Part shown: positions 25,217 through 38,888 of the stretch, piece after piece
Layout of the letters: each line of letters begins with the position of its first letter
Position numbering within the stretch: the stretch's first letter is position 1
Source: Lineus longissimus
Taxonomy: Eukaryota > Nemertea > Pilidiophora > Heteronemertea > Lineidae
Assembly (NCBI RefSeq): GCF_910592395.1
Contig: NC_088311.1
Location: 6,264,501-6,328,500, forward strand
Direction of reading: 5' to 3'
Length of the DNA: 64,000 nucleotides
Program-made: the position numbers and the translations under genes
The notes under the pieces: model-generated
Database searches by the model: none
What the model was told of the DNA's origin: nothing
Seen by the model: only the letters and a program-made list of their open reading frames with translations

Positions 25217-28200
25217 AAAATTTAAAGAAATAAGTACTCGGTCACCTCCCAGATTTTATTTCAAATGCTGAGCTGAAAAGACTCTTTGGGCTTAGGAGAC
25301 CTCTGCCCGTTACATTAAATTGAGTCCTGTATCAAGATTTTTACAGTTTGGCATAAAATGACAAAACGGCGTATACATGTACTTCTTCATCAATGTCATC
25401 GGCATCATCGGAATCATCGTCATTAACCATACATCTTGTCATGAACCAAATATCGAATACCTTCCAATGCCAATTTATTATTGACGCTTGCACGGGAAGA
25501 TTAGGCTTTGTGCATACCAACAGTAACCCGAACCTGAAAGCCTGCATTTTATGCAGTGAATGGTCCTCAAATATTGAAATACCCCAGTAAAGGAAATCTC
25601 AAAGTGTAAATCTGAGGATAGTTTACTTAGTTAATAAATATTGGCCATGGTGTTGTTCAAAATTTCGGCTATTCCACTGGCGCGGGTGTGTTGTGGTGTT
25701 CCTTCTGTATGTGCTCTGGCCTGGGACCTAGTCCAAGTTGTGTTCGATTTGGATGTACTTTGCAATCCTATCCGAGGAATTTTCATGAGTTCCTCAACCG
25801 AAATAGCAAACTAGGGAACCTTAAACTGCTTGTAGTTCAAGCTATGGTAGGTTAAAGATGCTGTCCTCTCGGTAGTTAAAGCGTTATCATCCCGCAATGC
25901 GAACATTACACCGTTGCCGCCATGTGGTCATTGCTACCTCCCACGAAGAGAGATTCTGAGGTGTTAGAGGCAAAACCGCGGCCTGCCAATTCTGCTCATC
26001 CACCTTACACGGTCACCAAGATCCAGCCAAGATATACGGGCATTTTATGCTGGTGATGATTCGAGGAAAGGTGCGGCCCCTTCCCATGCCGTACCCGACA
26101 TGCATCTCACTTAACCATCTCTTGAAAGGTTTCAAGGACACTTTTACCTTCCCCTCAAAGTAAAATGATGTCAAGATGGTGCAGAATGGTCGGGCGGGGA
26201 TATTGGGTACACACATCTCTGTGCATTTTGGCATCGCGTTTGAAAATACGTTACACATACATGTACATTATTCAAGTGTAGCGATTGGCACAGCCTGGTT
26301 TTTCAAGTCTAATAGCTGCCTGCGGGCTTATGCTCGGCCATCATGAAAGAATCCCCCATTTGCTTGAAAACGGCATGGCACCTGTCAGTGTGTCGAAGCA
26401 GCGGTCCTATGTCTTCGCAAGTAGTGTCTTAAGTCAGGATAACTCCTGATTTAGCCTGGGTTTCTCATCGCATCTTTTCTAAAGTACTTATTGTATGACA
26501 CCCAACAATTCCAGGTTCTAACTTGATGAATTACAAATCTTCATTGCGCAATTGCATACATACTAAGTTCCCAGGTTAGATTGATTAACATCAATATTTA
26601 TCCCGTTTGTTCATCTTTCTGACATGGATTTGCCCGAACCCTGATGGAACCTTGGCACGGGCCTTGACATCCTACCAATCAGCCTTCGACACGCCTTCAT
26701 CCGCCGTGCGAGCGCTGCAGGCTACATCGATCCAACGGGAAATGAAGAACTATAGCCTACAATCTGATTTATCATACATTTACAGACCGATGATGCTTTA
26801 GGAAAGTTGCAAAAAGTAAGCCTATACAAAGCAGTCTGGGAGATTTGCTGTAATGATGCAGAATAGCCAAGAGGAGGGCGGAATGTGCGCTCCTTGATTT
26901 CAACAGAAAGATTTCTGAATTTGGATTTCCATGAAAAGGAGACCGAGTTTGATGCCTGATGGACCATTTGCCAGCAGATATGGTATTATAAGCCAGCCGT
27001 GCCTGCTTGAACTGTGATGTGCGCTTATTGGCATAACGAATCCACGGTTCTCACTCCTCTTGAACGATCTGCTTGCATTGCTAATCGAAAGCTAATAGAG
27101 AAGAGGCAATGTTTATTCACATTACAATAAGAACAGGCAATTTAATGCCTGCTAAATGATGCTCACTTTGTCCGAATTCATGTCGGGTAGATCCCTATTG
27201 TGGCGGGAACAAGAGGAGACATGAGACGGGATAATATCGCACGGCTCCGGGCAGGATGGGCGGACATTTTCCCAGTTCAGAACATCGGGACGCTTTCTGG
27301 TGTAGCCTGGTGTGGAGGAGACGAAGATACGCCCAAACAATTTTCTAGGAATAAATGCGGTGTTTGATTTTATTTTAAAGTATGGGTAAGTCCCATGGGG
27401 CGAGTCCCATGTTACCATTCTGCGTACATCAAAAACCTAATACCTCCGACAGTTGACATCATCATCAATCATTTCCAATAAAACACAAGCTTTGAAAGCA
27501 ATATGTACATAGATACATGTATTGATCAAAGCGTTTCAAATCTTTGAAAAACAGTACCAATAATAATGTTAATTTGTCATCATGATACATGTGTCTAAGG
27601 AAGACTAGCCAGGTTGATAGCAACAAACTCAAATAACGGCCAAAATTTTGAAATCATTTGTACGTTTCCGATTCACAAATTTCAAGGGTTATCATTGAGG
27701 GTGAAGATGGTGATCACTAACAGTAACACCTCGGGAAAACTGGCTTTGTTGGCTATCAATTCGAGTGTCTGATCGACTCATTTGTTATGCTTTTAAAACA
27801 AACTATCGTCAACGATCAAACCATAGCCCCTTTTCTACTACTCACGAAACTTGGAACAGTTTTAGAATAATCAATCGAATTGATCAATACGCTTTATAAA
27901 AATACTATGAGGAGTAGAATATTCAAAACATCAAACGCTTTGAAGAATTAATCTACACAAAGCTTCTATCCACATAGGATGGGCTGAGTTACATCTAGGC
28001 CTAGACAAAGAGCCGGGAGCTACATGTAGGCATCGATTTTCACTTCAGAGTGAATGTTACAAAACCGAACACGTGGGGTGTGACACAAAATGGGGAATGC
28101 CGAAGATAATTTAATTTGGTGATACATGTATTTGTGTAATATTTGTGGTGATTGGATGAGACCGTTCCTAAATTTCAAAGTGGTTTGAAAATTAATTGCT

Positions 28201-31200
28201 GAAATGTCTTTTGGTATTTGAGTTTGTGTTTAAATCTATTTCATATAGATGAATCGTTTCTCTACTTGAACGATTTTACCAGGTGATATATAGTGTGTAG
28301 ACCGACTGACCTTACTGAGAGCCATTACGAGCACTTTCGCAGGCCTATGGGAGACATTCACGCATCTGCACTGCGCATATCAAGAGCACTCCAAAATATG
28401 AACGACGGCCGCCATTTGAAAATAAATCTTGTACAAGATGGAGACTATGATGTGGAACTTGCCGGATGGTGGGTGGTAGGTTGAATTTGCACGGATACGG
28501 GTTACACAAAATATGCCAAAGGAAGATAGGCTACCGTAAAACGTGCTAATCTCTGCGGCTAAAAAGTTAACTTTGCCAACTCTTGAAATATCTCCAAAAC
28601 GACTAGTATGTTTTGCGGTATGTAACGCCAAAGGGTTCACCCCTTACATCGAGCATTTCTGGAAAGATTCCTCAAACGGTTCTGAACTTAATGAAACAAA
28701 ACGAACGCCATCAATTAGGAAAAAGCAACATCTAGTAACTGATACTAAAATAAGAAAATGTCGTCCGTTGTGCTTTGACCAATTACTTTACAATCTTCAA
28801 TGAAAAATTACGTTATTCTAAGTGAGACCTTTATGTTTATTCCTGTATGGTACTGAGAAGGTAGGCTACTGGCGTATTTCTTCCACACTTTTTTATTTGC
28901 GAAAAGGCACGATTCTGTCTTGTGTAAGTATATACATGTACATGTAACTGCTGAAATAATTATTTCATACACCTATACATGCACACTCAGTGTTAAATTC
29001 TCGCGTCACATAATGTCAGGCCACTGTCACAACTACAAAAATACCTTTTACGTCAAAAGAACAACTATTGGAGTTACATATATGTATATTTTAGAGGTTA
29101 CTGACAATTTACAACAAAGGACGCAATTTTAGAACAAACTGACTTGACCTCACTTAACATGCAGGTACAAGGAAAACTATGGCGACCCTGTCTCCTCCAA
29201 AGCGCCGCCTCTCATTATCATAAACGGTCGGCGTTCTCATTCGTCCTCAACCTCATTCAAATATTGATGCCAACTTGTTGAGCAACCATAACGAGGCTGG
29301 CATATACAAATAATACACCAATTATAATCAGTCTGGCCCCAAATTGTGATGTGTACGGACTTTCATTAGTACAACTACGTATGTAGTTTGAATATCAAGT
29401 TGTGTCTCTTCTCACTATCACGAAACCACCGATGGATATTGTCTCAGGTTGTGTAGGAATCTTGCATGAGCTGTTATTTGCGCATGCGCAGTTGTCTCCA
29501 CTTACAGCGTTCCTGATTGAGATGGAGGTGTTCAAAATTAGCTGCATCATGCATTAATCTCAAACCTGGGTGAAACTACGTACGCAGCTCAGGATAAGGG
29601 TGTTACATTCAGAAGACGCATCAATCTGTCTCCACTAAAGACATCGAGAAAGACGGAGACGTTAGGAAGGTGACTGTTACAGTTGATTCTGTTATCAAAC
29701 TCTTTTGTCTTCCACTCACCTGTTGCGAAAAATAGTGAAATGGTATCTAGAAGTTATCGTGATCTTTAAAATGGACTTGTAATGGATATACAAGGCAACG
29801 TTTTGTACGCTTTGCCATCTTTCTTGACATAGGAGAGATGTCCACGACGAAACTGAGAACGAAGACATTAGCATTCGTTTATAGGGGAAAATCCTCAGAA
29901 TATTCTTTTTCTTTTTCTTCGCAGGCCGGGATATTTCAATGAAGGATGCTGCTCATTGGCGACCCAACTATGTAGGACCTTTCACCAAAACGGACCAACG
30001 GAGTATCTGACGTGACCGTCCTTCGACCAGGCGAGAGCTGCGGATAACGATGCAACGTATAGTGATATTCCGTTCCCAGAAGTCAAACAAATATCCAGAC
30101 ATTGCCTGTCTCAAGAGGGTGGTAAGTATGATAGCTTTCTAGCACAGACATGACAGAACCGCCAAACATATGGGCAACTCTAGAACCGGTCGCTAATACA
30201 GAAAGACGACCTGCGTAAGGACATTCGGGCGTTTCTCTAAAGTTACTTCTATATTGTAAAGTAATTCTGGACCCTACTGATGCCAATAATATTAAAGTTG
30301 ATTACACCATTCAGTTCATTGCGGAATAGATCTTCGTAATGAACCGCGTCGTTCTTTATTTTTAAAATGGCTGCGCAATTTGATATATACGACGGTATAT
30401 CTTCGCGTTTTTTCATCAACAATTACCAAAAATTTTATTTCAAACCAACATTCGTATTGCTTTAAAGATTCTTGATAATGCCAATACTATATGTCTTTTC
30501 GAGTAATGTTTCGTGTTTTACTGTGGAAGTCCACGGACAATACTGAAAGAAATGTTGTAATTCCTATTAATATAATGGAAGAACATGTAGTGGGGTATTT
30601 TGTTGACGGTATTTTGTCTTTATCCATTGGTCAGTCATGTTGTTGGTCTTCCCTACAGAACACGGCAACATTCCTCCGTACTGCGATTTGATGAGGGCTG
30701 CAAGTCCAGCAACACGTTTAAAGGCAATAAAGTGAATATTATCAAAAGGTCGAAATTCTGCCCTTAATGTCAATCTGATGGTTCAACGATCCTTGGTCGT
30801 TCGCCTTCTGAAAGCAACATAGCTTAGCCAGGTTGTATCATTTGAAATGCATCACAACCGCCTTTATTTTCAGAAAGCAATAATTGTGTACCTATGACTG
30901 TTTCTAGATATCATTTTGCAGTACAACCAAACTAATCAAAAGTAAAACCATTGGAACTACTAAGTACTGTTCGAGCCAAATATAAAAATCGGGTCTATTT
31001 CGTGTCTAGCCTATAAGTTATGATTGCACTAAATTGTTGTTTCTAATTACATTTTTGTACACTCAATCACAGTTCTGTCAGTCGATAGTTAGGTTGTGCT
31101 GCACAGATTATTCCTAAGGTTAACCATGAACTTTCATTACAGTTGGGGAAAAATGCAGGCAACGTGAATATACGGTATCGTATTCTAGCGCACGATTTTC

Positions 31201-33950
31201 GTTTTGAAACGGTTCTCAATTCAGGTCAGTTGATCTTACCATCATGTCTACATCAACGTCCATAACCATAGAAATAAAGGTTTTTAGCTTTTAAAAACAT
31301 GCAAACCCATACAGGTATTTAGGTAAAACGAAAAACTCCGAATGGTTCTTGAGATGCCAAAAACTTCTTGGGGTTTTTCATTTTACTGGCTCTACCTACA
31401 TGTAAGCTCAAAATTCTATTTAAAAGGTTTACACAAATTCTTTGTACGTTCATGGACCTTTCGTCAAAGTGAAGATTTCAAAATTATTTTAAAGTTGTAA
31501 AAAGGATAAAGTGCTTTAAACTAAAGCATTGATAATGGCAGCATGCGATATTCCAGCAACATTTGAGGTACACACACCGTATTTGGAAACCAGACTGATA
31601 GAAGTTAGTGACTTATTTTAGTTTTAATAGAACTGACTTTATTCCGAGGCTGGAAAAGTTAATTAGTACTTTGATTGAGCTTCCACACCAGTCATCACGT
31701 CAGTGTTGGAGGTGACTGTCCTATTTCTTAGAATGTTCACATTGAAATTCGTCGTAAATATCGTCATCTATCATTATGCTGTAACCTGGAAACGCTGAAT
31801 AACAGAAATTCGCACAGAGACGGCGGTAGATGCTCTTATTGTGTTCCAAGTAATTTAAAAAAAGTAAATCTGTCAAACTGAAGGAAAAATGCATCGATTT
31901 GATATGAAAAAGTACATCGCATCGTATTCAATGTTTCGCACTCCCCAATATTTTCAACTATTCGCACTCTCAAATATTTATGGTGTACATGTATAAAACG
32001 CCATATATATATTTTTTAAAGAAATTTACAATACTGGATAAATACAGTAATCCAAGGGACAGGTGACTGGTCTTATTTGCTTTCAAGTGTACACTGGCTG
32101 TACAAGACTCCGTGGATTACACAGGCCTACATTGTCGAATGATGGCATGAATAAACTAGGCATTTGGTTGCCATGAAGACCATCTAGCCAAAGTTGTTGA
32201 AAGACAATCGATAATGGCGTATTTTTATAAAAATGTGTATTTGTGTCGTCGCCGTGCCGTAGGCCTTGTCATTGTCCTTGAATATACGGCTCACACTCGC
32301 ACGCCCTGGGCACCTATATTGCAGTGTATATACAATGCCATTAAATTTACCCCTGAGTATCAGTGATGCACGGTTTGGAGACTAGACAAAAACCTAGAGT
32401 GGTGCGGACACAAGTCCCTTGTCTGCCATGTTGATCCTAACGCCGACCCGGACTTTTTGGGAGGCTACGGACTGAGCACGCGATAGTTCTGATTGTTGTC
32501 TCTGTCCTCATCCTCATCCAGGCTTGTGCATTCGGCGACACGAAACCCGATTTTTTTTTTACCACGAGATTTTCAAAAAGAGTCGCGGTACTACTGATGA
32601 TAGAAATCACTTTCAATACAGTTGTTGACTTTCAAATGTTTTTGTGCATCGAACATATAGAATTTGCCTTGTGAAAGCCTGGATTCTTTTCTACCAGTAA
32701 TAAAGGAAAATGTCGCCGTTTATAGTTTGGCGTTCACCAAGTAGCTGTTGTTATTGGCGTTGATTGCCATCGTTTAGCAGCGACCATAATCTGTGAAGAC
32801 GAAAGTGTCATTGCGTTGCTGTTCATGAACAATTTGACCTCAGATGAAACAGAGTCTTTCAATAAAATTGGAAGACTCTGGATGAAATAAGAAAATTCCT
32901 TTTGTGGGTGGCGCTCAGAGAAACCTTTTTTGGATGGCTTAAGTGTAGGAGCTACACAATCGATACGTTTCTTTTACATTCCGCACGAAAGCTTCGAGCG
33001 AAATCACTGACTACGTGCAGACCTTCTCGACCCCTATCGTTAAGTTGACTGATACCAACGCCGACATTAGTGATAACAGTGTTTGGACAACTCTCTTTTG
33101 TGGTTGAGCCATTTCTTGACAATCCGTCACATATTTTTTTCAGATCTCAACCGGCCCTCAAAGCCATTTTGGAATATCTGCTCTCGACAAGCCTGGAGTT
33201 TGAGTGTCATTTATTCTGGACACGTCCGTACATAGTGAATAATACAGGAATATTTATGTAGAAGATAAGTAAACTATTTGAGACTATATTTGACCTGGGA
33301 ATGGGCGTCGCCCGTGGCATGAGTTGTTACTAAGATACCGCGGTAATGGCACAGACGCCGTGCTTTAAAACCGGTGTGGCTCTGTTAGTTTTTGCCAATG
33401 GCGAATTCAAATGCGATCGTCTTGTTGGTTTGGGAGTGTTTGCCGAAACAATACGTCATGTACCATAACGATATCGAAATGGAAAAAAGCATTTTCGAGG
33501 TCTGTTTCTACTATTTAGGTGGTGAAGGCTGATGAAAAAAAGGATTTGTTGTTTATAGGATAGGCTTTACACGCATATGCGGGCGTCTCTTCTTTCCTCT
33601 TTTATTATACTTTTCAGGATAACTTACCGTCAATACCAAGCTACAAGTGTCCATCACAAGTGAGTTGTTTTTCGTAGGTCTTTGGCATCTCCAGGCTTAA
33701 TTTCATTCGGGAGGGTATCAAAATTAACAAAAATACAGAAATTTCCTTTGATTTTGTAATACATGTATAAACTTCGTTCTCTCAGTAATCGTTTGTTGCG
33801 AAGCGAAACCTGAATATCATTGTCCAGGCAGTTTGTTGTAGTGGAGTGGATTCAGCAGCCTCTTCACGCCAGACCAGTCTGTCTTTGGTCGTGTTATCTG
33901 GCTTGCCACCTTCTGTTGTGAAAGCGCCAACGCCCAATAATTAGAATTGA
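25217..33950. other. gene-poor stretch, only weak exon candidates
   Basis: No gene is recognised. Frames of 60-90 codons occur on both strands (for example minus at 26,013-26,258 and 27,152-27,418) without motifs or splice support. Exon-like segments with strong splice signals at 29,925-30,121 and 33,618-33,659 (plus) are described under findings. A hydrophobic run near 32,475-32,515 (plus) lacks an ATG. Confidence 0.4.
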
Positions 33951-34023
33951 GGGGCTGGGTGGGACGCGAGGAAACCTGTTCCACTTATTTGAAATTAAAA
34001 TGAAGACTGAACATGTAAAGCCC

Positions 34024-34308
34024 TTATGTTTGCAGATGGATCAGCATGATATCTGACAACGTGGCATCCATGATTTGCTGCCATGTTGAATCTCGTTGAC
34101 ACGTGATTTCATAACTGAGCATTCGCGCCTTTTGTATGGTATCAGCCGGCGGGGCAACACGACATTCAAGTTGCTTCAGTGACCTTTCCTTTCCGATTTC
34201 AATTTGGATTTGAGCTGCTTTTCCTTTTCTTCTGTTTCTTAATGCTATTGGAATCGTTACTTTAGTAAATGGGATCGCTTTTGGGAGATCATCGTCGGAG
34301 ATCATCCT
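34024..34308 (-). CDS. possible terminal exon, unknown protein
   Basis: After a splice-acceptor-like CCTTTAG, an open frame of 94 codons plus stop reads RMISDDDLPKAIPFTKVTIP, continues with a basic segment (NRRKGKAAQIQIEIGKER) and ends IMLIHLQT. Amino-acid composition looks protein-like, with alternating charged and beta-type residues. No family is recognised. The small ORF at 35,018-35,200 could be its upstream exon if a weak phase-0 donor (CTATG|GTGACG) is used; the better donor (GTGAC|GTGAGT) gives the wrong phase. It may be chance. Confidence 0.28.
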   Translation of the reverse strand, partial: RMISDDDLPKAIPFTKVTIPIALRNRRKGKAAQIQIEIGKERSLKQLECRVAPPADTIQKARMLSYEITCQRDSTWQQIMDATLSDIMLIHLQT

Positions 34309-35017
34309 CTAAAGGTTAGGTTGAGAAACTGTTAAGGTCTATCATACTGTTAAACATCATTTTTAATATTTTCGTCAGTAGAAAGCGTTATGAGTATAAT
34401 GATAAAGTCCAAACTGCATCAACCATACGGCTGGTGTCATCTTTTGGTTAAGCATGCCAAGGTATCTTGATACCATAGGACGAGTCCTAAGTTGACTATA
34501 GTTTCGTCAATTTTGTGTCGCTCAAATGTGTAGAGCTTAAATGTCTCTATGTTGGGTTCATAAAGTTAGGAATGGGCTCTGTAGGCCTACACCCAAGCAA
34601 TAGTAGTTGCAGGCAAAGAAGCGGCTGCTTTCACGTACACGGGCGTTAAGTGTTCGGTAGGTCCATGTCAGTTACTAGGTGCCCATGTAAGTTCTGGAAA
34701 GTACTGCCAAACAAACAGAATTTTACGAAGGAATAGTTTTTAGTTCGAATACTGTTGTGTCAGTTGGACTACAGGAACGTTGCGGCATCCGACTCTGCAT
34801 TCTCGAAACCATCGCGGATAGGGATCTTTTAGCCGACATTTGGATAGGCCCTTTTTATCAAAGATTTAGGCAAGACTTGGCTACTTGGTAAACTGAATTT
34901 TCGAGGATGATATAGTTTGGACGGTTAATAGCTTAAAATTGTCACCAGACCACTTTCAAGTGAAGGATTATACTCCATATATATGAGCGTGATGGAGCTA
35001 AGAGAACAGTCGGGAAC

Positions 35018-35200
35018 TCACGTCACCATAGCAGGAGGGCTGGTTCTCACTTGATGTAGGATTGCTGTGACCAGGACAGGAACGCAGTTGTAAAGGATTA
35101 GGGAAAGGAGCGCAACAACCTCAGCTACAAAACTTGTCAGTGAAGAAAAGGGATTCTCAGCCAAGATACGGTTATAATCAGAGACTGCTGTGCAACCCAT
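35018..35200 (-). CDS. possible small membrane ORF or first exon, unknown
   Basis: An ATG in strong context (GAGATGG), with an in-frame TGA just upstream, starts 60 codons: MGCTAVSDYNRILAENPF, then a hydrophobic helix-like run (residues about 24-49, VAEVVALLSLILYNCVPVLV). It either stops at 35,018 or splices at one of two overlapping donors. It lies about 0.7 kb upstream of the candidate exon at 34,024-34,308 on the same strand. No homology is recognised. Confidence 0.27.
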   Translation of the reverse strand: MGCTAVSDYNRILAENPFSSLTSFVAEVVALLSLILYNCVPVLVTAILHQVRTSPPAMVT

Positions 35201-38200
35201 CTCTCATTTACTTCCCAATACCAAACCAGGAAAAACTCGTTGGCTCCTTGTCACATGAACATATGCTTTATGACACTGCTGTGAAGCCCTTCCTTAGATG
35301 ACGAAAAAGTTCAAATCACCATCAGACACCATGCTCCAGGAATAATTCACTCGCCGAAGGCAATGGAAGGCAAGAAAGCTGTCCACCCACTTCTGCCCAC
35401 GGTTGCCGCTTTACCGTCATTCCGTTAGACATGAACTCAGATTAGGCAAGATGTTGGCATAGCTGAGCCGGTTTTCATAACCTCAGCTGTACCCCATATT
35501 GCCACCTTTGGGTTTATAAATTCAACATATAATTCCTCTCCACTGAAGCTTGAAGGGTCATCGTCTCACCAAGGAGGAAAGGATCGGAATACACCATGCT
35601 ACCCTCATAACTTTGTGGCGGATTTTATGGATTTTCGTAATTCAGTAGACTGATATTTAGGCTTTAATGGAACACTTTATAGGGTGTTTTTTCTCTCAAA
35701 ATACAAGCAGATACATAAGGCCCATAATCGTGATGACTTACAAGGCTTAAAGTGGTCTCGCTGTCCTCAGATCTCAGAAAGTGTAGGCCATTTTATCAAT
35801 ATTATAGAAGTCGATGTGTTTCTTTCTCGGTTGTAGACCAGATTCTGAACCAGGCTTTGGCCGGCGTGCAGGACTATATTATTGCAACTTCCATGTTCTC
35901 TGTCTTTTTCTGCCTGCAGAGACCACTTCGCAGATTCAGTCGATTGGAGAATCATTAGGCTGTATTTGAAGAGGCGGATGAAGGCCGTGTTATCGCCTAG
36001 CGACCACGAAACACAATATGGCTGTTCCTCTCGGAGCAAACATTTTGTGTTTTCCAAATTTGCACAGGGTTGAGTGTCCCTCTAAGCAACGTCTGCTAGG
36101 CTACATGTAGGCTCAAAACTCGGTTTTATGTTGAAGGTTACTTCAGTTTGTGAACAGAGCTCTGCATAATCAGCTAATGAAAGTGTGTCAGTCTTGTAAA
36201 CTTAACCTGTCCAAAGTTGTTGCCTATGTGAAATGGCGCCGATACTCACCTCATTGTCCACGGTGACCTCCCAAGAATAATGTGCAATGATGACACCTTT
36301 AAATCCAGAGTGCATTTCAAAATACATGTATAATTTGCTAGATTATTGCTATAGTTATTGCAGGAATGAAAACGACCAAATCCCATCAGATACTAAGACT
36401 CAGTGACAGTAAAAGTCATTTGAAAATATCCTAAAAAACTTGGAGCAGTGTTGACTGTGAACATAATGAGACATACCGCTACTCTCACTCACAGTGCAAC
36501 ACAGTAAACAACAGAACTAAATGAAAAAGACTTAACACTTGTTTTACAAACATGAAGTTTAATTTGTCAGTGGAGTATGTAAAGGGAAGCAAAAAGTTGC
36601 AGAACAGGACAAGAGAAGAGTTTAGATGCAAAATGTTCAAACCACCAAAGGTAACATATTTAGGTTAACATCCCTTTCTGATTACTTTTTGTAAGTAACC
36701 AAAGTTATTTGAATTTCCACTTAAAGCAGACAAACATGTAAACCCACATTGGGGACACTTGAAAATATTACTTTTTTACAAAAGTCCAGAAGTCTGAATG
36801 GTTTGCTGCCCTTCTCAAAATTGTGCTATATGAATGTGTTGTTTATCATTTTTTATCATTATTGAGCATTTTGCATTTAATGTTCTCACCTCAACTGTGA
36901 TGAGCATTTAGTTAGGAATAAGCCGCATAGTCACACACAGTGAACATCTAGAGAAATGTTGAAGGGACTCTTATGTCAGTCAGGCCATGAAATACTTTGC
37001 CTGACCAACTCCAGGGGTGCCAGAATCTTACCCAATATACAGAATGCAAATCACCCAACAACATTACGATAATTGTAAATCTATACCAGGTTAGATGCTT
37101 GTCTTGACATAAGAGTCCCTTTGAGACGAATTGTGTAATACTTTGTGTTATTAAAGAAAATACAGCATCATTTGTTTTATTTCACAAAAAATAGTGATCC
37201 TGAGTAACGAGTTCACATATAGTGTACCATGTTCACAACAACATGATTTTTCTTAGGTCAGGGGTCAATATTTATTCTAGAAAATGTCCGATAGTAAAAA
37301 TGTGAAAAAGATTTCCATTAAAAAAGGCCAAATACACACATCTCACACATTTAAAATTCTTCTTTTACTTCACTAATATCATGATATAAATCAAATGAAA
37401 GAATCTGGCCCAAAAAACACCAAAATCAGAATTTGACAAACCAACACCTTAAAACAGACACTTTTCAATTGTTTTATTCATTTCAGTTCACTACACTAAA
37501 TATCATTGCTCAAGGTAACCAGTCAGTCAGAACCTGCTGCAGTTTAACAAATGTTATTATGCATTTGATATAATGCAAAGAAATAAACTGAGATCATGAA
37601 ATAAAACCAGTACAGCCTAAACCAAGTTAAAAAGTCTATGGTACTATTTCCTACCTTTTTTTTGACAGTGTGACACCAATACATCACCATGTATTTCAAG
37701 TTATTGTGTCTCTTTAATATGATCAAGACTGTACATGCAAGATATCAAAAACAATATCACAGACAGATATGAACATGTTTCTGGAATGATTGGGGATTGA
37801 ATTTTAAAACACTTGCAGCCCTCATACACTATCTGCTTAATCACCTGTCAGTATATAGTACTTTTCTATATCTATCTATCAACTGTGAACCCTTCAATAC
37901 TAATGGCCCTTAGTGTGGACCTTCATGTTAGTACCGGTAGTAATATAAGTCGTAAGCCCTCTAGCAAGAAATCATGAAAACAAATGAGTTTACAGTACCT
38001 GTTAATCTATCAATTCTTCATTATCAGTCTTCACCAAATACATGGCCAAAAATCAACTCTTTTTCAACACAATACAAATGCTTCGTTGATCCGAATAAAA
38101 CATTTAAAACATAAAATAAAGCACATACATTAATACATTGTACAAAAAACTTACATTGTTCTTGGTTATCTCAAGGATTTCACATGCAGGCATACTCATG

Positions 38201-38750
38201 CTACAAGTCCTAGTTTACACAATGGGAATTGGAATATATTGAAGTTTACCTTCTGTGCATATAATTTACACAACTAAAATTTGTTCAAATTCAAATTCAA
38301 ATTCAATTTTTTTTGACAAATGAAGTAGGCCTTAAAGAGATATAAGGGAAAGGAGTGAAACACCTTCAACTTATGGAGGTTTACTAACCTAATGCTGCCA
38401 GTCTCCATGAAGTGAGGCTAAAGTTTGGTTTTATGATGTCTAATGACGCAAGAAGTTGCTAACCCCTCTTACCTAATGACTACCGGGGTGACACATATGC
38501 ATATATATGGAACCAGTGGACTTACTGCTAAAAGCACTCGGGAGTTCGGACTTAGGAAAGCTGTCTACCTGGATGTCAAATCGTCATGAAGTAACTCCTA
38601 ACCATGGATAAATGATCACAGTAGTTATTATTTTCATCATAATTGTTTAATACTTTAAGAGTGAAACAGGCAGCCTTGGGAGTGTAACATTGTTCGTGCA
38701 AGAAGAAATGCAGAAATTCAGAAGTATGCCTAGTCAGGTGAATAATACTG
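35201..38750. other. intergenic, AT-rich; probably includes ERMP1 3' UTR
   Basis: No gene is recognised. The right part may be transcribed as the 3' UTR of the minus-strand ERMP1 gene, whose stop is at 38,889. Candidate minus-strand poly(A) signals are ATTAAA at 38,756-38,761 and AATAAA at 37,473-37,478. Confidence 0.4.
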
Positions 38751-38888
38751 TATACTTTAATATAAAAGTGTTCCTGAAATTCAGGTGTGAATTTTGCAAC
38801 AATACGTCTAAAGTACTATAAACAGTCTAAGTATGATAAACTGGGGTGAAACTTTTCAATTGAAAATAAAATTGCCCCTTTTCCATGT

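Noticed and set aside
27152-27418. 88-codon minus-strand frame with protein-like composition
   Set aside because: No family, splice signals or neighbouring exon could be found.
32475-32530. Signal-peptide-like hydrophobic run IVLIVVSVLILIQACAFGD on the plus strand
   Set aside because: No ATG lies in frame before an upstream stop, no acceptor is convincing, and the following frame is not protein-like.
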